A stretch of DNA of 64,000 nt from Gammaproteobacteria bacterium (GTDB lineage: Bacteria; Pseudomonadota; Gammaproteobacteria; Competibacterales; Competibacteraceae), in contig JADLEK010000044.1 in NCBI GenBank assembly GCA_020846135.1, positions 90,893 through 154,892 on the forward strand, written 5' to 3'. Shown here in pieces: positions 55,302 through 63,900 of the stretch. How positions within the stretch are numbered: position 1 is the first letter of the stretch; each line of letters opens with the position of its first letter. Made by a program: the position numbers and the translations under genes. The notes below the pieces were generated by a model, which saw nothing but the letters and a program-made list of their open reading frames with translations, ran no database searches and was not told the origin of the DNA.

Positions 55302-56651
55302 ATGGCCCGGCATTACGATCTCATCGCTATCGGCGGCGGTAGCGGTGGCCTGTCAGCGGCGGAACGGGCCGCCAGTTACGGCGCCCGCTGCGCCGCCATC
55401 GAAACCGGTCGGCTGGGCGGAACCTGTGTCAATGTTGGCTGCGTACCGAAAAAAATCATGTGGTACGCCGCGCATCTGGCCCATGCGCTCGACGACGCCC
55501 CCGGTTACGGCTTCAAGCTGGATTATTTCGACTTCGATTGGCGCAAGCTGAAAACCGCCCGCGACGTCTTTATCCGCAATCTCCATGACTGGTATCTGGG
55601 CTATCTGAACCGGACTGGAGTGGATCTGATTCACGGCTTCGCCCGGTTCGTCGATGCCCGAACGCTGGAGGTCAATAGCGAGCTTTATACTGCTGACCAC
55701 ATCGTGATTGCTACCGGCGGTCGCCCGCAAATTCCGAGTCTGCCCGGCGCGGAATTCGGCATGACCTCGGATGGCTTTTTCGAGCTGGAAGATTGCCCGC
55801 CCCGGGTCGCTATCGCCGGCAGCGGGTATATCGCGGTCGAACTGGCCGGGATGCTGCACACGCTGGGCGCAGAGGTGACCTTGCTGGTGCGCAAGGAGCA
55901 GGTGCTGCGCTCCTTCGACGTCATGCTTCGCGATCTGTTGATGGAACGGTTGCGTGAAGATGGCCTGACGGTGCTGACCCACACCCAGGTTCGGGCGGTG
56001 GCGCGGCTGGCCGGCGGGGGATTGAGCGTTTATTGTGACGGCCAGACCGACGTTCTGAAGGTCGATACGTTACTGTGGGCGATTGGCCGCGATCCCAATA
56101 CCGATGCGCTTAACCTGCCGGCGGCGGGGGTAGCCATGAATCCAAATGGCGCGATTCCCACCGACCCGTTCCAGAACACCAGCGTCCCCGGCATTTACGC
56201 CATTGGGGACGTCACCGAGCGGTTTCATCTGACCCCGGCCGCTATCGCTGCGGGCCGTCGGCTGGCGGATCGGCTGTTTGGCGGCCAACCGGATCGGCGC
56301 TTGCCTTACGAGAATATTCCGACGGTGGTGTTTAGCCACCCGCCGATTGGCACGGTGGGCCTGACCGAGGAAGAAGCCCGGCAGGAACACGGCGATGCGG
56401 TGAAAATCTATCAGACCCGGTTCCGGCCCTTGTACCATGCCTTTACCGCCCGCCCCACCGAAACCGCCATGAAGCTGGTGTGCGTCGGTCCGGAGGAGAA
56501 AATCGTCGGTTGCCACCTGATCGGCGAAGGCGCGGATGAAATGTTGCAGGGCTTTGCGGTCGCGATCCGCATGGGCGCCACCAAGCGCGATTTCGACGAC
56601 ACTGTGGCGATTCATCCCACCAGCGCTGAAGAACTGGTGACGATGCGTTGA
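55302..56651 (+). CDS. gor: Glutathione reductase
   Basis: A 449-residue FAD-dependent disulfide reductase. FAD-binding [14 protein letters not shown] starts at residue 11. The redox-active cysteines are Cys42 and Cys47 in [13 protein letters not shown]. The NADPH-binding motif is [13 protein letters not shown]. The C-terminal catalytic His-Glu pair is in [16 protein letters not shown] precedes ATG 55302, which decides that start over a longer frame. It keeps glutathione reduced in the cytoplasm. Confidence 0.95.
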   Translation: MARHYDLIAIGGGSGGLSAAERAASYGARCAAIETGRLGGTCVNVGCVPKKIMWYAAHLAHALDDAPGYGFKLDYFDFDWRKLKTARDVFIRNLHDWYLGYLNRTGVDLIHGFARFVDARTLEVNSELYTADHIVIATGGRPQIPSLPGAEFGMTSDGFFELEDCPPRVAIAGSGYIAVELAGMLHTLGAEVTLLVRKEQVLRSFDVMLRDLLMERLREDGLTVLTHTQVRAVARLAGGGLSVYCDGQTDVLKVDTLLWAIGRDPNTDALNLPAAGVAMNPNGAIPTDPFQNTSVPGIYAIGDVTERFHLTPAAIAAGRRLADRLFGGQPDRRLPYENIPTVVFSHPPIGTVGLTEEEARQEHGDAVKIYQTRFRPLYHAFTARPTETAMKLVCVGPEEKIVGCHLIGEGADEMLQGFAVAIRMGATKRDFDDTVAIHPTSAEELVTMR

Positions 56652-56667
56652 TGATTGAAGGCTAAAG

Positions 56668-56731
56668 TCCTAGGGTGGGCACGGCCTACATTTAACAGAG
56701 GATTGGGGGAAGGTGGGCCATGCCCCCTACT
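56668..56731. repeat. Imperfect GGTGGGCACGGCC-type inverted repeat
   Basis: GGGTGGGCACGGCCTAC and, further on, AAGGTGGGCCATGCCCCCTAC resemble a dispersed repeat with GTAGGGGGCATGGCCCACC arms. Found in the spacer between gor and the carbonic anhydrase gene. Confidence 0.4.
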
Positions 56732-56760
56732 TGGCTAAAGATTGATGAGAGCTTCGCGCT

Positions 56761-57300
56761 ATGTCCGTTCGTTCCTTTGAGCAATACACCCCGCTGATTC
56801 ACCCTGCCGCTTATGTGGATGAGTCCGCCGTGGTCATTGGCGATGTTGAAATCGGCGAGGACAGTTCGGTCTGGCCGCTGTGCGTGATTCGCGGCGATAT
56901 TCAGCGGATTCGGATCGGCGCGCGCACCAGCATTCAGGATGGAACCGTAATTCACGTCACCCACGACAGCCGGTTCTGTCCCGGCGGCCAACCGACGCTG
57001 ATTGGCAATGATGTCACGGTTGGCCACAAGGTCATTCTACACGCCTGTACGATTGAGGATTTTTGCCTGATCGGAATGGGCGCGATTGTGATGGACCGGG
57101 CGGTGGTGCAAGCGCGAGTGACCATCGGCGCGGGCAGCGTCGTGCCGCCGGGCAAGGTACTGGACAGCGGGTTCCTCTATGTCGGCAGTCCGGTGCGGCA
57201 GGTTCGTCCTCTCAATGAGCGCGAGTTGGAGTTTCTGGAATACTCGGCGCAGAACTACCGGCGCTTGAAAGAGCGGCACCGGGTCAGCCAGCAGCGGTAG
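56761..57300 (+). CDS. Gamma-class carbonic anhydrase-like protein (YrdA type)
   Basis: A 179-residue left-handed beta-helix protein. Hexapeptide repeats are visible (VVIGDVEIGEDSSVWPLCVI, LIGNDVTVGHKVILHACTIE). The zinc-type His residues are in VTHDSR, TVGHKV and ILHACT. It forms trimers. Whether it acts on CO2 is not established for this subfamily. Confidence 0.92.
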   Translation: MSVRSFEQYTPLIHPAAYVDESAVVIGDVEIGEDSSVWPLCVIRGDIQRIRIGARTSIQDGTVIHVTHDSRFCPGGQPTLIGNDVTVGHKVILHACTIEDFCLIGMGAIVMDRAVVQARVTIGAGSVVPPGKVLDSGFLYVGSPVRQVRPLNERELEFLEYSAQNYRRLKERHRVSQQR

Positions 57301-57345
57301 CCGGCGCTACAATGCGGCGTCCATAACCACCAAGGTCAACAAGCG

Positions 57346-58917
57346 ATGACGCGACGGGAGCTATTAATCAGGTTGATGGGACTGGCGGCCAGTGGCGCCT
57401 TGCCCGTGTCGGCGCTGGGCGCAGCCCTGGCCGGGAGCGAAACCCAGGCTAGCGGTCAGCCGTTCAGTCAGGATGGGTTGCGGCAAACCGCGCAACGCCT
57501 GGCCCAGGAGCCTTATGTCGTCCCCAGCGATGCTCGCCCGCCATGGCTGGCGGCGATCGATTATGACGATTATCAGGCCCTCAACAATTTCCGGATCGAT
57601 CACAGCCTGTGGGCTGGCGGCGAATTGCCGTTCCAAGCCCGGTTTTTCCATCTGGGCCTGTATTTTCATCATCCCGTCAGTCTCTATGAAGTCGTCAACG
57701 GCCTGGCCCGGCCCATCGATTTCTCGCCGGAGATGTTCAAGTACGGTCCGCGGGTCAAGGACAAAATTCCGGAACAGGTCGGCAATCTCGGCTTTGCCGG
57801 GTTCCGCGTCAATGCCCGTTCCGACTGGGATCGGGATATGTTCTCGTTTCTTGGCGCCAGCTATTTCCGGGCGGTCGGGGCCAGCAAGCAGTACGGCCTG
57901 TCTGCGCGAGGGTTGGCGATAGATACCGGTATGGAGCGCCCGGAGGAATTCCCCGCCTTTCGCGCGTTCTGGCTGGAACGGCCAACGGCGGATACGACAG
58001 CGTTGACGATCTACGCCCTGCTCGACAGTCCCAGCGTGACCGGCGCTTACCGTTTTGTCGTGACCCCCGGCGAGATGACGGTGATGGAGATTGAGACCCA
58101 TCTGTTTCCGCGCCGCGCCATTGAACGGCTGGGCATTGCCCCGATGACTTCGATGTTCCAAAACGGCGAGAACGACCGGCGGCAAGCGGATGACTTTCGC
58201 CCGGAGATTCATGACTCGGATGGTCTGGCGATGTGGACGGGAGCCGGAGAATGGATTTGGCGGCCCCTCCTGAATCCGCATTACGTCCGGGTCAATTCCT
58301 TTGTGGATGACCACCCGCGTGGTTTTGGTCTGCTGCAGCGCGACCGTGAGTTTGCCCATTACCAGGACGATGTCTCGTTCTACCACAAGCGGCCTTCGCT
58401 ATGGGTGGAGCCGCTGGGCAACTGGGGCAAGGGCATGGTGCAACTGGTCGAATTGCCGACTGCCGACGAGACCCTCGATAACATCGTGGCGTACTGGAAT
58501 CCAGCGCAACCGGTTCAGCCCGGCCAGGCCTTGAATTTCAGCTATCGGCTGTACTGGGGCGCGCAACCGCCGACCCGGCCCACGGTCGCCGAGGTGGTCG
58601 CGACCCGCTTTGGGGCCGGCGGGGTGCCCGGCCAGAAAAAGACCGTACCGATGCGCAAGTTCGTCATCGACTTTCAGGGCGGACGCCTGGACCAACTCCC
58701 CAAAGACGCCAAAGTAGAAGCCGTGGTTGCCGCCTCGCGGGGGGAGATTCGGGATGTGGTGGCGCGTCCGATTAAGGAATCGCCGCAGTGGCGTTGCCAC
58801 TTTGATCTGATCGCGACGGGTAGTACGCCGGTGGATTTGCGCTGTTATCTGCGCGACGCGGAAGGGGCGTTGAGCGAAACCTGGCTGTATCAGTGGTCGC
58901 CGCCGCCGTCGTCATAA
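57346..58917 (+). CDS. OpgG/OpgD-type glucan biosynthesis protein
   Basis: A 523-residue periplasmic protein with a Tat-type signal (MTRRELLIRLMGLAASGAL). The beta-sandwich core has LFHHPVSLYEVVNG-type residues (FHHPVSLYEVV), AMWTGAGEWIWRPLLNP and FNYRLYWGAQPPT-like segments. It is related to OpgG/OpgD, which shape the backbone of osmoregulated periplasmic glucans. The twin-arginine start points to OpgD, but length and context fit both. No OpgH gene is nearby. Confidence 0.88.
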   Translation: MTRRELLIRLMGLAASGALPVSALGAALAGSETQASGQPFSQDGLRQTAQRLAQEPYVVPSDARPPWLAAIDYDDYQALNNFRIDHSLWAGGELPFQARFFHLGLYFHHPVSLYEVVNGLARPIDFSPEMFKYGPRVKDKIPEQVGNLGFAGFRVNARSDWDRDMFSFLGASYFRAVGASKQYGLSARGLAIDTGMERPEEFPAFRAFWLERPTADTTALTIYALLDSPSVTGAYRFVVTPGEMTVMEIETHLFPRRAIERLGIAPMTSMFQNGENDRRQADDFRPEIHDSDGLAMWTGAGEWIWRPLLNPHYVRVNSFVDDHPRGFGLLQRDREFAHYQDDVSFYHKRPSLWVEPLGNWGKGMVQLVELPTADETLDNIVAYWNPAQPVQPGQALNFSYRLYWGAQPPTRPTVAEVVATRFGAGGVPGQKKTVPMRKFVIDFQGGRLDQLPKDAKVEAVVAASRGEIRDVVARPIKESPQWRCHFDLIATGSTPVDLRCYLRDAEGALSETWLYQWSPPPSS

Positions 58918-58928
58918 GCAACCGTCTA

Positions 58929-58972
58929 CAAACGCTCCTCGCCCGGTGGGAGAGGTTTGGGGGTGAGGGCGT
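58929..58972. repeat. CTCCC...GGGAG-type dispersed repeat
   Basis: CGCTCCTCGCCCGGTGGGAG followed by AGGTTTGGGGGTGAGGGCG resembles the widespread bacterial repeat of CCCTCTCCC...GGGAGAGGG type. It fills the gap before the next gene. Confidence 0.5.
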
Positions 58973-58993
58973 TTTTCACAGGCCTATTGATCA

Positions 58994-60043
58994 ATGGTGC
59001 TTCGCTTCCTGCAATCCATCTTTACCGCCGTCCCCAGTCGATCCGGCAACCATGATGACCCCATCATCGAGGCCGCGATTGATCGGGTGATTGATGGCAC
59101 CGATCCCCGCCTGCGGGCGGTGAGTCGTTACCGGCGCAAGCTGCGCGGCCCGGTGGAAGCCGCTATTCAACATGTCATCACCCTCATCGACCGCTTGCCG
59201 CCGGCGATTGACGCCAGCCACCGCAGCTTCACCGCCTGTCCGCAACTGCGCGCTGCGTTCGCTTCGCCGGATCAGCTCCGTGAAACCCTGAGCTTTAGCA
59301 AACACACCCGGAATTATCTGCAACAAACTTCCGGTCCGCTGCCGACCGAGCTGTATGCGGTGCTGGGCATGGATCGGGTTGAGAAAACCATTCTGGGCGT
59401 GGAACTGCATGGCGATCGGGTTCGGCGCGACGTACCGCAAACCGCAGTCAATTTCTGCAATCAGCGCCTGGCCGGGGTGACCCACAGCGAGCGCGAAACG
59501 CGCCGGGAACTGATGGATCGGGCCTTTGATTCGCTGATCAAAGTCGCCCTGGACAACCTGACCGTGATTCGCACCCGTCGCCGACAACTGGAGCAACGCC
59601 AGCGGGAACTGCTGCAAAAAAAGGCGGGGGCGCTGCGCTCGGCCCGGATGGGACTGGACTCATTGCTGGAATCCACCATGCCGAATCTGGCCGATGCCGG
59701 GAATATCGAGCGGCAATTGTGGGATCTGGAAGCCGAGTTGGGCAAAATCCGGGCGGATTCGGCGACCCTGGATCATCTGCTGGCCATCATCATCACCACC
59801 TTGAACAAGCCGGAACAGCATCTGCGGCTGGAGCAGATCGCGTTGAACCTGGATCACATGAACATCAAGGTCCCGCCTGATTCATCCCAGATCGCGAACG
59901 CCCTGATTTTTGACGAGGCGCTGCTGGGTCCGGATCGCCGGCTGACAGTGTTGCTGGTGCGCTTCCCCAGCAGGGAGTTGTTGTCGCCGCCGGATTTTTT
60001 CGAGGAAGCGCAACGGTTGCTGACTCCGCGCCTGCTGACCTGA
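58994..60043 (+). CDS. Conserved hypothetical, helical cytoplasmic protein
   Basis: A 349-residue protein, MVLRFLQSIFTAVPSRSGNH. It is largely alpha-helical, with a likely coiled coil around LTVIRTRRRQLEQRQREL and DLEAELGKIRADSATLDHLL. It has no membrane segment or recognised motif. It lies upstream of the thioesterase-GTPase pair on the same strand with 132 bases between, so the three could form a unit. Confidence 0.7.
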   Translation: MVLRFLQSIFTAVPSRSGNHDDPIIEAAIDRVIDGTDPRLRAVSRYRRKLRGPVEAAIQHVITLIDRLPPAIDASHRSFTACPQLRAAFASPDQLRETLSFSKHTRNYLQQTSGPLPTELYAVLGMDRVEKTILGVELHGDRVRRDVPQTAVNFCNQRLAGVTHSERETRRELMDRAFDSLIKVALDNLTVIRTRRRQLEQRQRELLQKKAGALRSARMGLDSLLESTMPNLADAGNIERQLWDLEAELGKIRADSATLDHLLAIIITTLNKPEQHLRLEQIALNLDHMNIKVPPDSSQIANALIFDEALLGPDRRLTVLLVRFPSRELLSPPDFFEEAQRLLTPRLLT

Positions 60044-60175
60044 CGGACTGCCGTCCCGCCCGCTTTGCCCGATAATCGTTTACAATCCGCGCCTCGGCCG
60101 CCGGTTTTTCTGTGCCGGCGGCCATGTCTAATTCTTTAATTAACAACCGATTTTTCATTCCTGTCGAGGCGGCGC

Positions 60176-60616
60176 ATGGCGCGAATCAAGCTGGACCTGC
60201 CGGGGCGGTTTCCATTCAGCACCGAGCTGCGGGTCAGAATCACCGATGTCAATTATGGCGGCCACATGGGCAACGATGCGCTGCTGGGCCTGCTGCACGA
60301 GGCGCGGGTGCAGTTTTTAGCCCATTACGGCCTCAGCGAACTGGATATTTGCGGGGCCGGGATCATCATGGCCGACAGCGTGATCGTCTATAAATCCGAG
60401 GCGTTCCCCGGCGAATTGCTGGAACTGGCGGTCGGCGTAGCAGATTTCAACAAATATGGCTGCGATTTCATCTACCGGGTGACCGAAAAGACCAGTGGCC
60501 GCGAGGTCGCCCGCGCCAAGACCGGCATCGTCTTCTTTGATTATCAGCGCCGCGTGATTCAAAAAGTGCCGCAACCCTTTCTTGATCTGTTCCCGCCCGA
60601 TGTCGTCGCTGCCTAA
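60176..60616 (+). CDS. Acyl-CoA thioesterase-like (4HBT, hot-dog fold)
   Basis: A 146-residue protein. The segment RVRITDVNYGGHMGNDALLG carries the conserved Asp region of 4-hydroxybenzoyl-CoA-type thioesterases. HEARVQFLAHYGLS follows. It should hydrolyse an acyl-CoA or acyl thioester. The next gene starts 17 bases before its stop. Confidence 0.9.
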   Translation: MARIKLDLPGRFPFSTELRVRITDVNYGGHMGNDALLGLLHEARVQFLAHYGLSELDICGAGIIMADSVIVYKSEAFPGELLELAVGVADFNKYGCDFIYRVTEKTSGREVARAKTGIVFFDYQRRVIQKVPQPFLDLFPPDVVAA

Positions 60617-62165
60617 ACTTCCCCCCATCCCGCTCTCCACCGCTGCCAAAGCCTGGCTGCCGATCCGCCTGCTCCTCGGGGTCGGAGCCAGCGTCGGCGT
60701 GGCGTTCATGCTGGTACTGATGCTGTACATCACCGACCTTGGCCTGTCGGTCTGGGATCGGCTGCAACAGCGTGGACCGGCGTTCTGGATTCTCTATTTG
60801 ATCCTGCTGGCCGGGCTGAGCGCCGGCGGCATTTACGCCGTCTGGCGGGTCCTGCACTGGGGCCGGCCTGCCGGCAAGGCTCGCGCCAAGGCTCACGCCA
60901 AACCGCCGGATGAAGCGACCCTGCGCGAGCGGCTGGAGCGTCACAGCGCCGCCGGAGTGCCGGTGGACTCGATTCACCGTGAGCTGGAGGAGTTGCAGCG
61001 GCGCCGGGCTGCGGGCGAGATCGTGGTCGCGGTGTTTGGCGAAATCAGCGTTGGCAAGTCGTCGCTGATTCGCGCCCTGTTGCCGGGCACCGAGATTGCC
61101 GTCGATGTGCGCGGCGGCACCACCCGGGTGGTCAACTATTACACTTGGACCAGTTCCGCCGGCGACCGGCTGATTCTGGCCGATTTGCCCGGGTTGAACG
61201 AGGCTGACGGCAGCCTGGATCAAATGGCTCGCGACGAGGCGTTGCGCGCTCATGTGGTGATCTACGTCTGCGAAGGCGATCTGACCCGGGATCAATACGC
61301 CGCGATGCGCACCCTGGTGGATCTGGGCAGTCCGCTGATCGTGGCGCTGAACAAGACGGATCGCTACACCGAACGGGAACTGGTGCTGGTGCGGGAGCGG
61401 CTGGCGGAACGGATCGGCGAGCAGGTGGAAGTCGCGCCGGTGCAATGCGGCGGCTTCGAGGAAGTGACCCGCATCTATCATGATGGCCGCGAGGAAACCA
61501 CCCGCCGGGAACGGCAGCCGCAGGCCGGGGATCTGCGCCGGGCCTTGCAGCGTTATCTCGACAACGACCCGCAGGTGCTGGATGCGCTGCGCGATACGTC
61601 AGTGTTCGTGCTGGCTCAGCAGAAACTGGACGCTGCGGTCGCCCAGCATCGCCGCGAGAAGGCTGCCGCTATTGTCCAGAGTTATTCCCGCAAAGCGGTG
61701 TTCGGGGCGCTGGCCGCGGTCAGCCCCGGCACTGACATTCTGATTCAGGGCTATCTGGGTTTTAACCTGATCAAGGAACTGTGCGCGTTGTACGAAGCCC
61801 CGGCCCGGGAGGTGGACATGCAACGTTTCCTTGATCTGGCCGGCAACCAGATCAAGCGCAATATCAATCTGATGCTGGCGCTGGTCGGCAACATCTTCAA
61901 AGCCTTTCCCGGCATCGGCACCGTAGTGGGCGGAATGATGCACGCCGTGGTCTATGGCCTGATCTTCGAGAGTCTGGGCAAAGCAGCCGCCCGTTCCCTG
62001 GACAGTCGCGGCGAACTGGTCAACGGCCCAGCCCTGCGGATGTTCGAGGACAATCTGAGCGAAGATCTGGAAGCGCGGGCAAAACGCTTCGCCCAACTGG
62101 TTTGGAGCCGGCAACGGGACGGAGAAGCTGCTGGATCTGCGCCTGGCAGCGGCGAAATGATATAG
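60600..62165 (+). CDS. Membrane-anchored GTPase
   Basis: A 521-residue protein. Two N-terminal transmembrane helices (GVGASVGVAFMLVLMLYI and FWILYLILLAGLSAGGIYAV) and a short charged linker lead to a GTPase domain. G1 is GEISVGKSSLI, G3 DLPGL and G4 NKTD. The C-terminal half is an amphipathic helical region with a TM-like hydrophobic helix, of the DUF697/YcjF type. The start overlaps the thioesterase end. Such GTPases act at the inner membrane, but the role here is unknown. Confidence 0.88.
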   Translation: MSSLPKLPPIPLSTAAKAWLPIRLLLGVGASVGVAFMLVLMLYITDLGLSVWDRLQQRGPAFWILYLILLAGLSAGGIYAVWRVLHWGRPAGKARAKAHAKPPDEATLRERLERHSAAGVPVDSIHRELEELQRRRAAGEIVVAVFGEISVGKSSLIRALLPGTEIAVDVRGGTTRVVNYYTWTSSAGDRLILADLPGLNEADGSLDQMARDEALRAHVVIYVCEGDLTRDQYAAMRTLVDLGSPLIVALNKTDRYTERELVLVRERLAERIGEQVEVAPVQCGGFEEVTRIYHDGREETTRRERQPQAGDLRRALQRYLDNDPQVLDALRDTSVFVLAQQKLDAAVAQHRREKAAAIVQSYSRKAVFGALAAVSPGTDILIQGYLGFNLIKELCALYEAPAREVDMQRFLDLAGNQIKRNINLMLALVGNIFKAFPGIGTVVGGMMHAVVYGLIFESLGKAAARSLDSRGELVNGPALRMFEDNLSEDLEARAKRFAQLVWSRQRDGEAAGSAPGSGEMI

Positions 62166-62214
62166 CAATCTTATACAGGTTGTAAAACCATCGATAGGAG
62201 ACGTTGGTCAGCGG

Positions 62215-62438
62215 GTTCGTCGGCGCTTCGCGCCGACGAACGGGGCGCGAGTTGAGCCAACATCGGGTTCTCGGCGCTTTGCGCCGTCGAACCCTCGTTG
62301 GAACGTCACCCCTTCGGGGCGACTTCGTCGTCCCGTACTCACATCCCTGCCGCCCACCACGACTGGCGGAACTTTACAGTTCCTCGTCGGGCGGCAGGGA
62401 CGCTCCGTGCGGGATGACGCTCAACTCGCGCCCCGTTC
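62215..62438. repeat. Nested-hairpin block
   Basis: A 20-bp perfect outer inverted repeat (GAACGGGGCGCGAGTTGAGC at 62238-62257 and its complement at 62419-62438) encloses several hairpins. These include a 12-bp stem at 62215-62241, a bulged stem at 62265-62294, CCCTGCCGCCC with GGGCGGCAGGG (62345-62355 and 62389-62399), and an inner GGAACT/AGTTCC. It replaces the 5' end of the transposase gene that follows. Confidence 0.8.
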
Positions 62439-62758
62439 GGGAGCTGGTTCAGCAGACCTGCGAAGCCTTTGAGATTCGGATTGTCAAAGGGGTAGTCAGC
62501 AAAGACCATGTGCATATTATGGTTTCGGCACCCCCTGAGCTATCAGTCAGTGACATCATGCGTCATATCAAGGGGCGAACAGCAAAAAAGTTGTTTGAGG
62601 AATTTCCTGAATTGAAGAAGCGCTACTAGGGACGACATTTTTGGGCACAGAACTATTTTTATGTGCCGGTGGGGGATATGACAGAAGACATGATTAAGGA
62701 GTACTTGGATCATCACTTTGAGCCGGATCCAGTGCGTGACTTTCGGGTTGAACCTTAG
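62437..62758 (+). pseudogene. tnpA: IS200/IS605-type transposase TnpA remnant
   Basis: A Y1 HUH transposase reading frame. The segment ELVQQTCEAFEIRIVKGVVS, then HVHIMVSAPPEL (the HUH motif), follows the hairpin block directly. A TAG at 62627-62629 interrupts the frame within KKRY*GRHFWAQ, where the family has Trp. The frame then continues GRHFWAQNYFYVPVGDMTE and YLDHHFEPDP with the catalytic Tyr region, to TAG at 62756. The N-terminal 30-odd residues are missing, so it is not functional. Confidence 0.8.
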
Positions 62759-62831
62759 GCGCGTCGTTCAGTCGACGCGCACATGGACTTTCAGTCCGTT
62801 ACTTCAAACCACCGGCTTTCAGCCGGTGGTT
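62759..62831. repeat. Three hairpins with TTCAG apices, IS200-type end
   Basis: Stems of 8 bp (GCGCGTCG/CGACGCGC, 62759-62780), 5 bp (GGACT/AGTCC, 62785-62797) and 11 bp (AACCACCGGCT/AGCCGGTGGTT, 62807-62831) each hold TTCAG in or near their loop. They directly follow the transposase remnant, as the right-end recognition hairpins of such elements do. Confidence 0.7.
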
Positions 62832-62869
62832 GTTGAGTTGAGGCTGTCGCGAATGTCGGTCAATCAATG

Positions 62870-62950
62870 GCCTAACAAGGCTGTAAACTCGGACGCATTT
62901 TTCGTTCGCTGCGCTCACTACAAATGCGCCGGTTACAGCTGGCGTTAGCC
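62870..62950. other. attC-like recombination site 1
   Basis: The site starts GCCTAAC (RYYYAAC) and ends GTTAGCC (near GTTRRRY). The arms pair: GGCTGTAA with TTACAGC, and CGGACGCATTT with AAATGCGCCGG with one extrahelical A. The arms surround a 21-base loop. Length (81 bp), the folded shape and the unpaired base match integron attC sites, though the last core base is atypical (C for R). Confidence 0.7.
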
Positions 62951-63148
62951 GCCTCCTCGGGAGCGCATGCGGGAAAAACCGTTAGGCTACCTCCATCGCA
63001 CCATTCTCCATCGCACCATTGAAGATGGCGGATCGCCCTTCGGCCCTAGCGGGGATTTTGCGACGGTCGCAGAGTTCAATGTTCGGAGATCATTTGTCCC
63101 CGGATCTTCTTACATTTCACACGAAAGGGGATAATTGGAGAAATCATT
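62951..63148. other. Non-coding part of the gene cassette
   Basis: No gene. It contains another GTTAGGC core at 62981-62987 and an exact 15-bp tandem repeat (CTCCATCGCACCATT, 62991-63020). It leads into the ribosome binding site of the cassette gene. Confidence 0.4.
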
Positions 63149-63493
63149 ATGAAATTGAAAGTAACGACTCTCTTCGCAATCGCAGCTTTTGCTACATTTT
63201 TCATGGCTTCGAGCGCACGCGCGGAATGCAAGCTTTTCGCGAACGATAAGAGTAGGAGTGGCACCATTGTCGACAATGACTTGGTGAGATTCAATACGAA
63301 TCTCAACGGGGAAGTCCAATACGCCAGGACATTTGACGACATCAGCTGGGCCGGAAAGGCGCTGACCGTAGAGGCAAGCTCCAAATGCGACGCCATCGTC
63401 TACCATGGTTCCGGAGCTCATACGAGAGTAAAGCGGGGAACCAGCGGAGCCGTACCAAGTGATGCCCGTGGCGTCGGCTGCGACTGCCGGTAG
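63149..63493 (+). CDS. Small secreted protein, gene-cassette product
   Basis: A 114-residue protein with a Sec signal peptide (MKLKVTTLFAIAAFATFFMA, cleaved near ARA|EC). The mature part has four or more cysteines (SSKCDAIVYHG, GVGCDCR near the end) and little similarity to known families. GGAG lies eight bases before the ATG. It lies between two attC-like sites with the distal site at its 3' side, the standard orientation of cassette genes. Composition is more A+T-rich than the chromosome. Function unknown. Confidence 0.7.
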   Translation: MKLKVTTLFAIAAFATFFMASSARAECKLFANDKSRSGTIVDNDLVRFNTNLNGEVQYARTFDDISWAGKALTVEASSKCDAIVYHGSGAHTRVKRGTSGAVPSDARGVGCDCR

Positions 63494-63561
63494 GATCTTC
63501 GCAGCAACGCTGCCGGAAAGTGGCATCAGGACGGGAGACGGATAGGTGAACCTCAACTAGA

Positions 63562-63623
63562 ACCTAATTCTGCACTCCAGTTGACCGCCGCTATCGCGGC
63601 GGCAACTGAGTTATACGTTAGGC
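63562..63623. other. attC-like recombination site 2
   Basis: Ends with a perfect GTTRRRY core, GTTAGGC (63617-63623). Starts ACCTAAT, a degenerate RYYYAAC. The arms CTCCAGTTGACCGCCGC and GCGGCGGCAACTGAG pair with two unpaired bases (C and A) around TATC. About 62 bp, typical for attC sites. Confidence 0.72.
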
Positions 63624-63900
63624 ATTATTGTGAATGATCTGCGGCAATAACGTAGAAACTGTAAAGCGGATCTTTATATTCCTCATTAGGACTTTCGCTT
63701 GAGGGCCTAAAATCCATGTTTTTAGATGCATAAGTTTATTTTTTAGACATTTCGACATACCAAGGTATCCAATATTTTCAATAGGTTACCTGATAAGCTC
63801 TTTTGATGGAAAGACGAAATAGGGGTCAAAGCGAAAGTCCTAAAACTGTTTCTTTGATTTTCTTAATAAGAATATTGGTTCTTCGAGGGTTCTTGTGGAG
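63624..63900. other. Remnant sequence between the cassette and the ISL3 end
   Basis: No complete gene. A minus-strand 30-codon frame (63625-63717, MDFRPSSESPNEEYKDPLYS then FYVIAADHSQ) ends two bases from attC site 2. It may be the end of a reversed cassette gene. The rest is A+T-rich. Confidence 0.3.
63686..63843. repeat. 15-bp inverted repeat pair AAGCGAAAGTCCTAA
   Basis: TTAGGACTTTCGCTT at 63686-63700 and its complement at 63829-63843. The right copy continues to AAAAC and lies next to the ISL3 transposase end, so it probably belongs to its terminal repeat (GGGGTCAAAGCGAAAGTCC). Bases at 37211-37228 carry the same AAGCGAAAGTCCTAAAAC string. Confidence 0.7.

Noticed and set aside
62204..62629. 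A full 141-codon gene made of the hairpin block plus transposase
   Set aside because: The first part comes from inverted repeats and is not protein-like. The real transposase frame is broken by TAG and truncated.
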